Source: Pyrenula massariospora (lineage: Eukaryota; Ascomycota; Eurotiomycetes; Pyrenulales; Pyrenulaceae). Taken from it: 64,000 bases of DNA. Below, one piece after another: positions 10,808 to 22,028 of the stretch. Made by a program: the position numbers and the translations under genes. Every line of letters starts with the position of its first letter. Positions within the stretch are counted from its first letter, which is position 1. The DNA is taken from positions 1 to 64,000 of the forward strand of contig JAGFMI010000004.1 of NCBI GenBank assembly GCA_021030905.1. Direction: 5' to 3'. The notes under the pieces were generated by a model. It had not been told where the DNA came from, made no database searches, and saw only the letters and a list, made by a program, of their open reading frames with translations.

Positions 10808-13162
10808 TTATGCAACTCGAAAAGCTTTTAGAACACTCTCCAGTTTGGTGACCATTTCTTGCCATTCTCCCTCATCATCGCTTAGAACTGTGATCGCACC
10901 TCCGGCGCCGACGTGCCATGTCTGTGTGCCGTCTCGATTTTGGGCCGCGCTCGAGAAGGCACTGCGGATACACACACTCCAGGAGCTGCCACCACCAACG
11001 TCCAGATATCCAACAATGCCAGAGTACACTCCACGAGGGCGACACTCCAACTGGCTCAAGATCTCACACGATCGCTTCTTTGGGGCACCTGTCATAGATC
11101 CCGGTGGTAGAGTACATTGAAGGGCGCGACATCCTGATCGGATCACCTCAGCCAGTCTTTCCTCCTGTGTCATACCCGGCTTAAATGACGTGTGGGCCCG
11201 AATTTGGGAGACTAGCTGATAGACCGTTTCGTGTTCGACGACATCGCAAAGTTTCACCACCTCGACGTTGGTATCTCCATACTCGGCAGCTGAGTACAGG
11301 TCGTGTCTAATTAAATCTGCGATCATGAGGTTTTCAGCTGTCTCTTTTGGTTTAGAAAGGATATTTATCGCTTTTTCAAGAGTCATGTCAGGTGTTTTCT
11401 TAACCGTTCCCTTCATGGGGACCATGTCAATGACACCACTTCGGGAGCATTCAAGAAATTTCTCAGGCGACGAAGAGAGCAGAGTGGTGCTTCCTAGATG
11501 TAAGTAGGCGGCAAACGGTACAGGATTGTGATGCTGTAGGTTCTTGTACAGAAGGTAAGAATTATCGGTCCCTGTTGGAGTCGTTGCGGTCGCTTCGGTG
11601 GTCAGGCAAAGCTCATAGGAATTACCAGCCAAAAGCTCGGACCGACAAGACTGAATGCGGGAGATGTAGTCGTCACGATCCGGTGTTATTATTTCGGTAG
11701 CTGACAAGAGGTTCTCGAGGTTACATTCTTCAAGTGAGTTCTTGAATGTCGTGGGGCTCTGCAGCTTGAGAGCCATATCTTGAACCCAAGCATCATTTTT
11801 CCGCAGAGATTGTATAGTGGTACGGCCTGTCCTAAGATCTAAGACCACGCTTCGATCGATCCAAATGAGGCTGACCTGCGGAACAAGACTGTTGGACCTC
11901 TGTTGAGACGTTCTAGTCGGGTCCAGAAGCTGGAGTCCGAACTCGTACGACAAAAACCCAACGAAACCACCCCAGAATGGTAGATCCGGAGGACCATTTC
12001 TTACTTTCTTAACTGCTAGGAAATTCTCCAATGCTGGCATAAGTGCTTCTGCATCAACACCTTCAGAAAGCTCTGCGCTTTCTCCCCTGTGAATTGTACA
12101 ATAGCCCTCTGAAAATTCGATGCGCCATGTCGCCTCATCAGGCATTCCATAGATACAGAAGCGATCCTTTCTAGTTGACTCAAGCATCACTGCATTAGAT
12201 GACCTGGACATACTGTAGCATAGATCGGCCACATATTCTCTTTCATGAACTGACGAAAAACTCCGATGATCGACAGAATTTGTTGACAATAAGTTAAGTT
12301 CCTTGAGCCGGGTCAAAAATCTTACCACGGGATCCCGAAGGTGCCGAGGCGATGGAGCTTCCAGTATCTTTACTTCCTCAAGAAGGTGAGGTGGCCTAAA
12401 GAGCTGGTTGCTTTTACAGACAATCTTCCACCACTTTTTGAGAAGAATCTGACATGAATCTGTAGATTTGCAGGATTCTGGGTGAAATTGGAAACCCCAG
12501 AAAGGGAAAGACCGATGTTTGACAGCCATAACGTAACCATCCTCATTCCATCCGAGCAGCTGCAAATCACCTGTTGTGAAAGTATTGTCGTTAATTTTAT
12601 CTCGTTTCTTTTGAATATGTGGCTCATCAACGGTCATAGCGACCCAGCCGAAACATGGATCCGGCGCCCAAGATCCAGGGCTACTTGGTGGTGTGAGCCA
12701 TGAATGATTCTGAACAGGCCGAACACCTAGGCTATTGTATTGAGTAGCAATGACGGTGCCAACTTTTTGAAAGATATCGGTGTCGGCATGGAGTACGCGT
12801 TTTGCGTGGCCATGGCAAGGTATAGGGAGCCGTTCCACAGAGAACCCGTACCGAGAACAAAGGCTCTGAAATCCAAGACAAATCCCAAGGACTGGTATGT
12901 TGTATCTCTCAGCAAATTTCCAGATAGTATTGAAGAGGCCAATGTCTGCTTCATTTTCTGGATGTCCAGGGCCAGGTCCAAGTACAATAGCGTCAAAAGA
13001 TTGTAGGAACGAATTAGTATCGAGGAGAAAGTCGCCTTCGATATTTGTATCGATCCTAATAGTAGTGACAATAGCACCAATGAGCTGACGTAATAAAGCT
13101 GAAATGGATGCGGAAAATGAGTCGTATGCATCCACGAACAGAATTTTTGAGAGGTGGGCCAT
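10808..13162 (-). CDS. Aminodeoxychorismate synthase, PabA-PabB fusion
   Basis: The protein is 784 aa from the first in-frame ATG, a single exon. The enzyme converts chorismate plus glutamine to 4-amino-4-deoxychorismate. The N-terminal class-I glutamine amidotransferase has GICLGFQS with the nucleophile Cys95 and FQFHPES with His227/Glu229. The C-terminal chorismate-binding domain shows SSSPEKFLE, PMKGT (582-586), ENLMIADLIRHDL and GSMTGAPKK. Lys584 in P-x-KGT distinguishes ADC synthase from anthranilate synthase, where this residue is Ala. Full-length fungal PABA synthases have this fused layout. It is divergent from the O-methyltransferase gene (992 bp between starts) and close to an ADC lyase gene, which points to a dedicated PABA supply for the cluster. 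It could also be the only PABA synthase of the genome; a second copy elsewhere would settle this. Confidence 0.93.
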   Translation of the reverse strand: MAHLSKILFVDAYDSFSASISALLRQLIGAIVTTIRIDTNIEGDFLLDTNSFLQSFDAIVLGPGPGHPENEADIGLFNTIWKFAERYNIPVLGICLGFQSLCSRYGFSVERLPIPCHGHAKRVLHADTDIFQKVGTVIATQYNSLGVRPVQNHSWLTPPSSPGSWAPDPCFGWVAMTVDEPHIQKKRDKINDNTFTTGDLQLLGWNEDGYVMAVKHRSFPFWGFQFHPESCKSTDSCQILLKKWWKIVCKSNQLFRPPHLLEEVKILEAPSPRHLRDPVVRFLTRLKELNLLSTNSVDHRSFSSVHEREYVADLCYSMSRSSNAVMLESTRKDRFCIYGMPDEATWRIEFSEGYCTIHRGESAELSEGVDAEALMPALENFLAVKKVRNGPPDLPFWGGFVGFLSYEFGLQLLDPTRTSQQRSNSLVPQVSLIWIDRSVVLDLRTGRTTIQSLRKNDAWVQDMALKLQSPTTFKNSLEECNLENLLSATEIITPDRDDYISRIQSCRSELLAGNSYELCLTTEATATTPTGTDNSYLLYKNLQHHNPVPFAAYLHLGSTTLLSSSPEKFLECSRSGVIDMVPMKGTVKKTPDMTLEKAINILSKPKETAENLMIADLIRHDLYSAAEYGDTNVEVVKLCDVVEHETVYQLVSQIRAHTSFKPGMTQEERLAEVIRSGCRALQCTLPPGSMTGAPKKRSCEILSQLECRPRGVYSGIVGYLDVGGGSSWSVCIRSAFSSAAQNRDGTQTWHVGAGGAITVLSDDEGEWQEMVTKLESVLKAFRVA

Positions 13163-14154
13163 ATTGGTATCATTAGAAGTAATTTGAACTCTTGACAAGT
13201 CTTGAGTTGGGTCCAGGTTCAACGCATACCCGTAAAGAGCATCTATGAGAATTCACTATTCTGGCTCTCTTAGAAGCATTATGAAGAACCAGGCTATGGA
13301 CTTGTCGTTACCTGACAAATGAGCAATGTCAGTTGTGGCACATCGGCGCCGACGACAGAATGCCGGGCATGGCACAAATAAACCGACGTGTCAATCCATG
13401 AACAAGCCAGTTAGCTTTGCCCGGCTCCAGTTCTTTGGGGTACCTTAATGAAAGAATTACAGCATGGCCTGACTCTTAAGGCCCTTCGGCCTTGAGCCCA
13501 CAGATGATCCCGGTGTGTGGCAGAATGTTCGGTGGCGGCGTTTCCAGGGCCTAGTCACCGCCTAAGGTCAGCCTTGAAGTAGCGTGAATGGTGCGTAAAG
13601 AGCGGTGAGCGAAGTAAAAAATAGAGAAAGAATGATCGACCCATCACTCCATTGCAAATCGGATTAGAAACGAGTTCATCGGCTGTGAAACGCATCACGC
13701 TGGATCCCTCTCCTTTGGTGGCGCCTAAAAATGGCCTCGGGGCCTTAATTTCAATGTGGGACAGAGTGTGGAGTCAACTAAAAAAATTCTCCGAGCCACG
13801 GAGTTTTATGTGAAGGTCCCTAACCATGACGGAATCCTATCATCCATTTCAATTGCTACATCAGTACTTCTCGACCGGAATCAGTCTAGAATGTTGAAGG
13901 TAACTCTTGAAATTATGATTGGCCTCATAGTATTGCCTTATTTGTCGTCCAAGCAGTTGCCCCGCTCGAAAAGGACTGACACTTGTAATCGTTCCCCAAG
14001 AGGTCTAGACCATTGCCCGCTCCGACTGTCTTGGTGAATGCATCAAGATGTCTGCTTGATGTTGACAGTAGTTATTCTGCGTCTCCATCTTTCAAATATT
14101 GAGAATTTATTTTTAATCGTAACAGCACGTTGATTGTTAATCACACCCTGAATT
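13163..14154. promoter_or_regulatory. Divergent promoter, ADC synthase / O-methyltransferase
   Basis: This 992-bp bidirectional intergenic region contains GGCCTTAA at 13741-13748 and its reverse complement at 13476-13483, plus related CGCCTAAGG (about 13559) and GCGCCTAAAA (13721). The same octamer recurs in other promoters of the cluster. ORF 13756-14037 here is featureless. Confidence 0.55.
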
Positions 14155-15773
14155 ATGGCAACATCCAGGCCGGGAGATCTCGCCAATTTCATTTCTAACC
14201 TAAACGAGGCATGGAAACTAGAACGCAGCAAAACCATCATAAGCAATCCCGAAGACATCTCTGATCCATGTCGGACAATGCTCGAGGCAGCCAAAGGCAT
14301 TGTCAAATTGCTAGAAAACCCTGCGGAAAAGCTATTGGAGCTCGCCATGGCGGCAAGTAGTGTCATGCTCCGTGTTCAATATCCTTTTTCTTTCGTATTC
14401 TATCTCAACTACATCAAGTCCAACATCTAGTAGTCCTTTGATACTGATACTTATTTTCTTCACAGCCGTTTTTTGCCAGTGCTCTTCAGATTGCCCTCGA
14501 AGCCGGTTTTCTCGACGCTCTCCCCATCGATCCCGAAGAGACAACCTCTTCTAAACAGATCCAAGAAGCTACCTCAGCTGATGAGCAGCTCATCAGTGAG
14601 CTTCCTTCTCGTCCTATTTCTTCAATTTGTTAAAGCTTTCCATCGTTCATTTATGCTGATCCAGATGCCAGTCCGCATTTTACGAGTGCTTAGCTCTATG
14701 TTTTTCATTGAAGAACGAGACAAGTTGGAGTATGCGCATACCTCGTCGTCGCTACTTTTGGTTAAAAATCCATCCATTAGAGCCATGGTAGAAATTCAGT
14801 ATGAATAAGAAACCTTACCCTAGGCATTACCAGTACTGTGTCTCACCTACCTGGATTAGATTCCCAGTCTACCAGCCCTTCAGCACTTTGAGCTCGTATC
14901 TACATGAAGGAAATTATATGATGCCGCTATCTACACATCCTTCGGCATTTCAAAAATTCCACCAAACATCCGAGACATTTTACACTTACATATCCAATGA
15001 TCGGGAGCGAGATCGCTTCAACTTAGCGATGACTATCACGTCTCACGCAGCTTTTGACGTCAGGAAATTTCCTTTTCCAGATCACATAAGCCAGCCAACA
15101 GCGTTGGATGACGTAGCTCTCATTGACGTCGGTGGAGGCAAGGGTCAATTGTTGAACCGCATCATAGAAGCGTGGCCTGATTGGTTTGCTGTGCGAGACC
15201 ACTCATTGATGCTGCAAGACCTTTCCGGTCTAGTAAATGGTTTAGAAGAAACGAAAGAAAGTCTTGGGTTTCAGATTATGGCTCATGACTATCGGAAAGA
15301 GCAACCGGTTGGAGGTAAAGTTTCCAGCCATGCAAGCCATGCTGTCAGGCTAAGCTCTCTTAAAAACGAAAACACTAACACGGCTTTCGACAGCTTCTGC
15401 ATACATGTATCGCTGGATTTTTATGGACCAGACTGACGAGCAGGCCTCCGGGCTTCTTGAGGCTCTCAAGCCGGCACTCAAAACTAGTCCGGAGGAACTT
15501 GCTAGCACACAACCTCGAAAGCTTCTCATCATTGAAAATCTACTGCCAGAGACTCCGGGGACAGTGACCCCGGTAGATGCAGGGCTGGACTTACTCATGT
15601 TGTTACTCTTCAGCTCTAAATTAAGGACCGAGAAAGAGATGGTAGCTCTACTTCAAGAGAATGATTATGAAGTTTTGGGGGTTTGGAGAGATTGTCCTGG
15701 GACAAAAGAAATGGAGCCATCAAACGGAAGGGGAGGAAAATGTCTCATCGAAGCTATCCTGAAGCAAGGATAA
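14155..15773 (+). CDS. Family-2 O-methyltransferase-like protein, five exons
   Basis: Proposed exons are 14155-~14394, 14466-14595, 14672-14798, 14860-15314 and 15394-15773. The first donor is uncertain (14362, 14374 or 14395 all keep phase). The result is about 435-445 aa. The N-terminal dimerisation domain (EKLLELAMAA...ALQIALEAGFLDALP) is followed by the SAM-binding motif LIDVGGGKGQLLN, then VRDHSLMLQDL and FQIMAHDY, then the catalytic-region helix. In the canonical RxxLHDWxD motif the catalytic His is replaced by Met (RWIFMDQTD). The family normally methylates phenolic hydroxyls with that His as base, so this enzyme may be altered or may act on another nucleophile. It is divergent from the ADC synthase gene and convergent with the flavin monooxygenase gene (152 bp). 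Confidence 0.85.
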
Positions 15774-15925
15774 AAGTACGAGAGGGATGGGACTAGAATA
15801 GGACGGCATTCAGAGTGTTATTTAAGATTCTCTCTTCACAAATTGGAATTCGTTCGCGTCCTTTCTTACAGACATGACTTCTTGACCAGTAGTTTCATTT
15901 GATGCCATGACAGACTCTAAGCTCA

Positions 15926-17736
15926 CTACTGCTTCAAGTAGAATGAAGTGTCACCACCCATCATTTCCCGAATCGTCCAACCATTGCCCATAAATCTGAA
16001 TCGATTAAGACTATTGTACTCGAAGCAAAAGTCCTCTGTTCTGAAAGTTTCTAGTATCTCTTTAAAGTGTAAGGTGCTGCCAGCGTACGTTGCTGTCACC
16101 CTACCGTCAACCCGACCTCTCTTGTACCAGGATCGACAGTTACTAGACCATACTGTACGCTTAAGATATTCTTGTGAGTAACAGTTATAGTCACTCACTG
16201 CCTTTGAATCGACGATTATCGATCTGCATAATATTTTCGTATCAGTTTGGTATAGCACAGAAAGGTTTTAATTTTGATACTAACTTTATATCTTCCTTCG
16301 CAATCTTACTACACCATTTCAGGATGTATTCGGCGGTCCACTCCATCGATGCCAGAAGACTTCCATGATTAACAGGAGAGTTTGGTCCATTAAACATGAA
16401 ATAATTAGGCATTTTTGGAGCGCAAATCCCAAAATATGCTTCCGGTTCATCCTTCCATTGGTCAGCAAGCCTAATGCCATTCTTCCCAATCATTGTCCAA
16501 GACGGGCAAAAGCTGACGTCGAACCCTGTAGCGCAAATAATCATATCAAACTCTCGAAACCCTTTCGCAGTCGAAATGCCCGTTTCTGTAATCTCTTGAA
16601 TCTCGTCAAGCTCAATCGATACATTGGACTCTTGCAGAGCTTCTAAATAGCCCTCTCCGGGAGTGAAACGGCGACAGCCAAGCTTCCAATCAGGAATAAG
16701 TTTTGAACAAAGTTCAGAGTTATGGTTGAGTCGTGTTTCCATTTGCTTTCTCGTCGTTGCTGCTACTTCGAGTTGAGCTGGGGTTTCATTGAGAATGACA
16801 TAAAAGAAACTATTAATGCTCGTCTCAATCTTCTTGCGCAACTGAAGTAGTTTTTCTGGATCTTGTCTTAAGTCCTGCTTTTCTTTCTCTGTGTAATGGA
16901 AATTCCTCCCATCTGGCGTAAGTTCGCCGCTGTATTGAGGCGTAATCCACGTCGGAGATCGAATATACGTGACTATGCTAGTTGCTGACTGTTGCAGTTG
17001 TGGTAGAAGCTGAATACCCGATGAGCCGTTGCCGAGCAGAGCGATCCTTTTCCCCCTCCAATCGAGCTCGGGATCCCAGTTGGCTGTATGCACCAATGTA
17101 CCACGAAATGATCTCAACCCTTTTACTTCAGGCCATTGCCATTTATTGAGCACCCCAGAGGCGTTGATCAAGACATCGGCTTGAGTCTCAATTTCTTGAC
17201 CATTACATTGGATCAGAACTCGCCATATGCTACGTTCCTCGTCCCAAATGGTAGCTTTCACCTTCGAATTGTACTGAATTCGATCTTCTAGGTTATATTT
17301 CTTGGCTGTGGATTTCATATACTGCCAAATCTCCGGTCTAGTGGCGTAGAAAGAGCTCCAATTGGGATTCGGTTCCCATGAAAAGGTGTATATGTGTGCA
17401 GGTATCTACACAATCCGTAAGATTTCACTGCCGCGGATAATTTGGTAGATTACCTACATCACAAGTCAGGCCAGGGTACTTATTTTCAAGCCATGTTCCT
17501 CCAAGATCCGAATTTTTTTCATATATGGTAAGGTCGACAAAGTCATCCATCGGCATTTCATACTTGTATTTGTATGCAATCATCAAACCAGCAAAACCAG
17601 CTCCAATGCAGACAACTTTGATGGTTCGAGGCTTGTATACTGGTTCCTCAAGAATTGGGACCCAATTCGATGTTCCATGATCACTATATCTCTCTGTAAG
17701 ACCATTTCTCCCACGTTGACATTCCTCTTCGGCCAT
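15926..17736 (-). CDS. Baeyer-Villiger-type FAD/NADPH monooxygenase
   Basis: Exons (minus) are 17736-17458, 17405-16285 and 16223-15926, giving 565 aa. Introns of 52 and 61 nt have GTAGGT and GTTAGT donors. The N-terminal FAD Rossmann motif GAGFAG lies at 45-50, then CDIPAHIYTFSW. The BVMO fingerprint FRGTLVHTANWD is at 193-204 and the NADPH Rossmann motif GNGSSG at 218-223. A late ATGF motif (IICATGFDVSF) is present. Class B flavin monooxygenases insert oxygen next to carbonyls or oxidise N and S. With PABA as likely precursor, ring or nitrogen oxidation or oxidative decarboxylation are possible, but this is inference. The start is the first ATG; an in-frame TTG lies five codons upstream. 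It is divergent from the ADC lyase gene (611 bp). Confidence 0.93.
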
Positions 17737-18347
17737 AATGAAAGCTGACAAGCAAGACCACCAAGTCTTTACAGTAAAATATCGACGAGAATGTTTGACA
17801 GCGTTATCTCAATCAAATGAATATTGACTTACTAGCAATTAAGATATAAACAACCTTCCTGATCTAGATTTCAATACTTTGCAAAGTCAATCAACTGTGA
17901 GCTTTTGACGCGCCATCACTTGCCCAAGCATCCGTCGGTTTTTTTCGGTTACAAAGGAACCGAGAAGTGTAATTGAGGCCTATTCATTGATCATCTATTG
18001 GTGAGATAAAAGATCTGGATCATTGGCCCTGAGACAGGGAGCCTTACTGTGCGCCCTGTTTAGGAACCTGAGTGGACCACTGCGGGAGATGGTCCTTTCA
18101 AGCCTGAAGCAAGCGAAGGTGGGGCAATTCCTAGCTAAGGTAGCCGCACTCAGGGCCTTAAATTCCACAAAATCGGACGAGCCACGAAGCACAATAATTC
18201 ATTAAACTTTCCGTCGCTTCTATTTGCCTGGATCTTTCTTACAGACCCTCAAGATCTTATGCATTATTCGACCAAGTTTCTCTCCCTAAAGACTTAACGT
18301 ATCGCAGAGTATGATATTCCAGTCTGCACTGCATCTAAATTCACATT
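17737..18347. promoter_or_regulatory. Divergent promoter, monooxygenase / ADC lyase
   Basis: This is an intergenic region between head-to-head genes. It holds GGCCTTAA at 18154-18161 followed by attccacaa, nearly the same composite element as in the methyltransferase promoter at 19480. The short ORFs at 17995-18205 have no recognisable features. Confidence 0.5.
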
Positions 18348-19163
18348 ATGCATGGTCCCCCCACCGGAATTGTAACCTCTCTTCGGTGGAGTTCTGGAGG
18401 AGTCTTGTCAGATCCCCTCTTATTTACGCCTCTTGAAGGATCTGACAGCCTCCTACATCTACACCGCGACAGGTTAGTCGAAGCTGCTAAAGCACTGGAC
18501 TTCAACGATGTCTCTAGGCAACTAGAGGGCCCTGACGGGTTGGAGTTTCTGCGGACGAAGATTCAAGATCAGTCGCCATCAAGCCTTCGAAACGAGCCAA
18601 ATGTCGTCAGCATTTACAAGATTCGGATAGCCATCTCTCGCACGCGAGAATACGATGTTCGCTACATGCTCCTCGAAACTCGAAACCGGGGAGACAATTT
18701 GCCAGCCCCTTTGGTACCAGCACACCTTACAATGTGTCCACAGAACTCTTCCCCTTGTGTTGTGTATTTAGATTCCATGCCGACTAAAGCATCATTGTTC
18801 ACAAGGCATAAAACTACGCAGCGTCAACCGTATGAAGATGCAAGGTCGCGCGTTAAGATATCCGCTGCAGCTCCGAATACGGCCGATGTATTACTCTGGA
18901 ATCATCGTGGAGAAATTATGGAGGCAAGTCTATGTACTCCGTACTTCTTCAGATCAGGAAAATGGATAACACCATATATACATTCTGGCGGACAAATTGG
19001 TGTTACAAGAAGAGCAGCCATCTCAGAAGGACTTTGTGGGGAAGATATGGTCATGAAGGAAGATTTGATCAATGGAGAAACTATTTGGTTGAGTAATGCC
19101 GTCCGAGGTTTCTTTCCTGGTCAACTACGCTTGATTGCAGGAGCAGATTCCATTGACCCTTAA
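18348..19163 (+). CDS. 4-amino-4-deoxychorismate lyase (class IV PLP enzyme)
   Basis: This is a single-exon 271-aa protein of the PabC/ABZ2 type, which cleaves aminodeoxychorismate to PABA and pyruvate. Visible family features are the N-terminal HLHRDRLVEAAKALDF and FTRHKTTQRQPYEDAR (residues about 151-166), with the conserved K-T-T-x-R-x-x-Y-x-x-AR signature. These are followed by the DVLLWNHRGEIMEAS segment typical of class IV PLP enzymes, and GQIGVTRR and ISEG near the cofactor region. Length fits fungal ADC lyases. With the ADC synthase 5 kb upstream it completes the two-step chorismate-to-PABA route. The divergent partner is the flavin monooxygenase; the next gene on the same strand is a methyltransferase. 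Confidence 0.88.
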   Translation: MHGPPTGIVTSLRWSSGGVLSDPLLFTPLEGSDSLLHLHRDRLVEAAKALDFNDVSRQLEGPDGLEFLRTKIQDQSPSSLRNEPNVVSIYKIRIAISRTREYDVRYMLLETRNRGDNLPAPLVPAHLTMCPQNSSPCVVYLDSMPTKASLFTRHKTTQRQPYEDARSRVKISAAAPNTADVLLWNHRGEIMEASLCTPYFFRSGKWITPYIHSGGQIGVTRRAAISEGLCGEDMVMKEDLINGETIWLSNAVRGFFPGQLRLIAGADSIDP

Positions 19164-19610
19164 CATTAGGCTACAACATAAGTTACTCCTACATGCAATT
19201 TGCCATATCTTTCATACTGGAGTGACACAAAGACTTCTCAAAAAATCAATCCCGATTAGTCCCTGTTCTAGTGAGACAGTACCATCAAGATATACATAAT
19301 CTTAGGTGCCGGACAAATGACAGCGTATTATTAGTCGTAATTGCTTTGCTTACCGGATTTGATATTATTACAGAAGATTTTAGGCCACACAGCGTTTGAA
19401 GGATCCACCATCTTAATTTAACTTTAACTTTGAGCGAAGGCAGGGGACGTTCCAGCTGTAAGCACTCAAAAATCTTCTAGGCCTTAATAATTCCACAATC
19501 CGTGCGTGGTCAAAGATCACCAAACTACAGGCCTTACATAATATCTCTTTATATTAATGGGCTCAGAGAGAACAGCAGCAATTTCTGGAACTTCAAAGCA
19601 ATCCTGAACC
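19164..19610. promoter_or_regulatory. Intergenic with methyltransferase promoter
   Basis: The region holds GGCCTTAA at 19480-19487 followed by taattccacaa, 124 bp upstream of the methyltransferase ATG. It matches the element at 18154. A possible TATA-like stretch (tttatatt) lies near 19550. Confidence 0.5.
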
Positions 19611-20612
19611 ATGAACGAAGAACGATACCGCCTTCAAAAAGGTGACTGCAACGAGGCTGCCGCTGTAAGGTATGTAGGAGCCATCAAGACATTCTTCAAG
19701 TCAGGCTTCTCCTTTGTCTTCGATTGATACTTATGTCTTAGCAATTAGACTGAATCTTCAACACTATTTGATCAAAGATCTTTTCGATGATCAGCTGCTG
19801 GATCCCAAAATTCCGTATGGCTCGCCTCATCTCAGCATTGCCGATATTGGCTGCGGCACAGGGTGAGCCTATCTTCTACTTCTTTATGGAACTCCAGACT
19901 TATATATTGCGCCAGTATTTGGTTGCTCGATCTTGCTCAAAAATGTCATCCGACTACGAACTTATTTGCATTGGATATCAATCCAGCTCAGCTCCCGCCG
20001 TCGGCATGGCTTCCCAAATCGATCCAGTCACGGTATTTCAATGTATTTGAAGAAGCTCCCCCTGTCGACCTCAAAGAAGGCTTCGACATCATCAACGTAC
20101 AGATTCTCTTCTCTTTTGTCAAAGATTACCACATCCATCGAGTCGTTGATAATATCCTAAGGCTTCTGAAACCAGGAGGATACTTGCAGTGGACAGACTT
20201 TGACGGTTTCAACGCAATGTGCATTTCTCCTGATCCATCGTATAAATCGGACTTCGTACCGAAATTTACCTTTGACATCTGGAATTTAATTGGTCAACCA
20301 TGCTCTAGCTGGATGGATAAAATTGACTCAATCTTCACTTCGCAAGGGCTTGAGAATGTCAAGCGTCTCATGCCAGCGTGCAAGTATGACAAGTTGAAAT
20401 TTTGGACGCAAGAATATCTAATGGTGCATAAGGAGATGTGCACTGTGTTTCTCGAGTCAGAGCACGTTTTAGAGGAGAGAAGCAAGAAAGCCAGACAGTA
20501 CATGGAAGTCCTGCAGAAAGCAAGAGATGAAGCGCAGAATAAAGGTGTTGCACTTTGGTATCCGGTAATGCGGACATTTGGACAAAAAGCTTCAATTCCA
20601 TGTCGTCTCTGA
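19611..20612 (+). CDS. Class I SAM-dependent methyltransferase, three exons
   Basis: Exons are 19611-19669, 19749-19862 and 19916-20612, giving 289 aa. Joining them restores the SAM-binding motif I, ADIGCGTGIWLLDLA, across intron 2. Motif II-type ALDIN and the post-motif segment LRLLKPGGYLQWTDFD are also clear. This is the UbiE/LaeA-like small-molecule methyltransferase group common in fungal metabolite clusters, and the acceptor cannot be read from the sequence. Located between the ADC lyase and the esterase, it would give the pathway a second methylation step (O-, N- or C-). Confidence 0.88.
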
Positions 20613-22028
20613 GCAAGCGTTCATTTCCTTGACCGATTAAATATGAAACGGTCATCTTTCATTAACTATATTCCCTGTCCACGAATACCGGCTCGCCTCT
20701 ATACTGTACTTGGATAGACAACGTCCAATTCAGTCTTTGACTGGGTGGTGACGAGCCTTTGTGGCTCTTAAGATAGGGTCTTGGTACTTCTTCACTAAGT
20801 AGCACCACATCTTGCCGATACAATTATCTTAATTTGTCACTTGCAGTGAGCTGATGTGCGTCTTTAAGACAGTGTGCACTCTTAATCTCAACAACATCTC
20901 TTCGTAAGGTTTTCTGCTGGATTTTTGATATGCCTTAGATGCTCTTTTGTTCCTGCCAGAGGTTGGGAAGTAATCTAAAGTCTTAGGGCGCTTTTAGGTG
21001 GGCCGCAGTACCCGGCGATCGATTAGGCACCCCACGTCTACGATTCCCCGGCCCTAAGGCCTCGACGAGAGTCTCATATCAATCCTGCGCACTCGTTCTT
21101 TGACATCAACATCCAAAGCCTCAACTGAAGGCTCAAAAAGCAGAAGTGATTCTGCGGTCTAGGAGAAAGCGACAAAATTAGCTCTTAGGCGCCTTAGATC
21201 CACAAAAGTCCTCCACCAAGTGACAACATAAGCAGCTAAAGAATTTTGGGCAATGACTCGAATTTGAACACTTGTAGTCTGAAGATTACCCCGTGAGATC
21301 CATGCTGAGACTTTTTTCGTTAGCGGTCACTTACCCATCCTTTCTCAGATCTTCCCTCTTTGAAATCTTCCCTCTTTGAAATCTTCCCTCTTTGAAATCT
21401 TCCCTTTTTGAAACCGGGGTCCGCTGCTTGCCTTGTAGACCCAACCTATCCATACGCGAGCAAATCCTTAACCAATTAAATTATCGTGCTCTAGAGACTC
21501 AGCAAGGCTCGATTGGCGAGAAAAGATCTACGACGACAATATCATATTGTTAAAAGACTTACAGATACCACAAACAAAATCGATCTAGAAAGTAAATCAC
21601 ATTAAGCCCTAATAATAACCGATCAAGAGGTTACGGTCTCAATGTTGAATATTCAAGCTTGACAAGTTAAAGAGATCTAGACACTCCTGAGAGAACAGCC
21701 TATATTTGATTTATGATAGCCCTCACGGTAAGCTTTGTACGCCAGAGGAAAAGCTTTCACATTTATATCTGGCTGGAACACATCTCGAGGGAGACAACTT
21801 GGACTTTTGCAGATGTTACAATTTACCTCCTGGTCTTGAAATATTCCATGAAAGAGCTCAGCCTACAGCTTTAATACTACAAAGTCAGGTTGAAAGTAAT
21901 GGGGTTAGATTTTCTTCCATTCCATTCGAAATACAATCTTTCCATCACCGTTAACATTTTAATCCTTTGGAGATCATGCGCCTAGATTTCCCATCCTTTG
22001 ACTCTGAACAATTGGACGGAAATTAGTC
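20613..22028. other. Long intergenic between convergent cluster genes
   Basis: No supportable gene is seen in 1.4 kb. It contains ctaaggc/cttaggcgccttag elements (near 21052 and 21184-21197, the latter palindromic and followed by atccacaaaag) and a 16-bp tandem repeat. The ORF at 21706-21954 has no features. Confidence 0.5.
21349..21412. repeat. 16-bp tandem repeat, four copies
   Basis: The unit atcttccctctttgaa occurs four times head to tail, the last with one change (ctt to ttt). It lies in the non-coding gap between the methyltransferase and esterase genes. Confidence 0.9.

Noticed and set aside
11268-13006. Several plus-strand ORFs inside the ADC synthase gene
   Set aside because: Antisense shadows of a fully coding minus-strand gene.
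17995-18205. Overlapping ORFs of 60-65 aa on both strands
   Set aside because: Short, mutually antisense, located in a divergent promoter, with no domain features.
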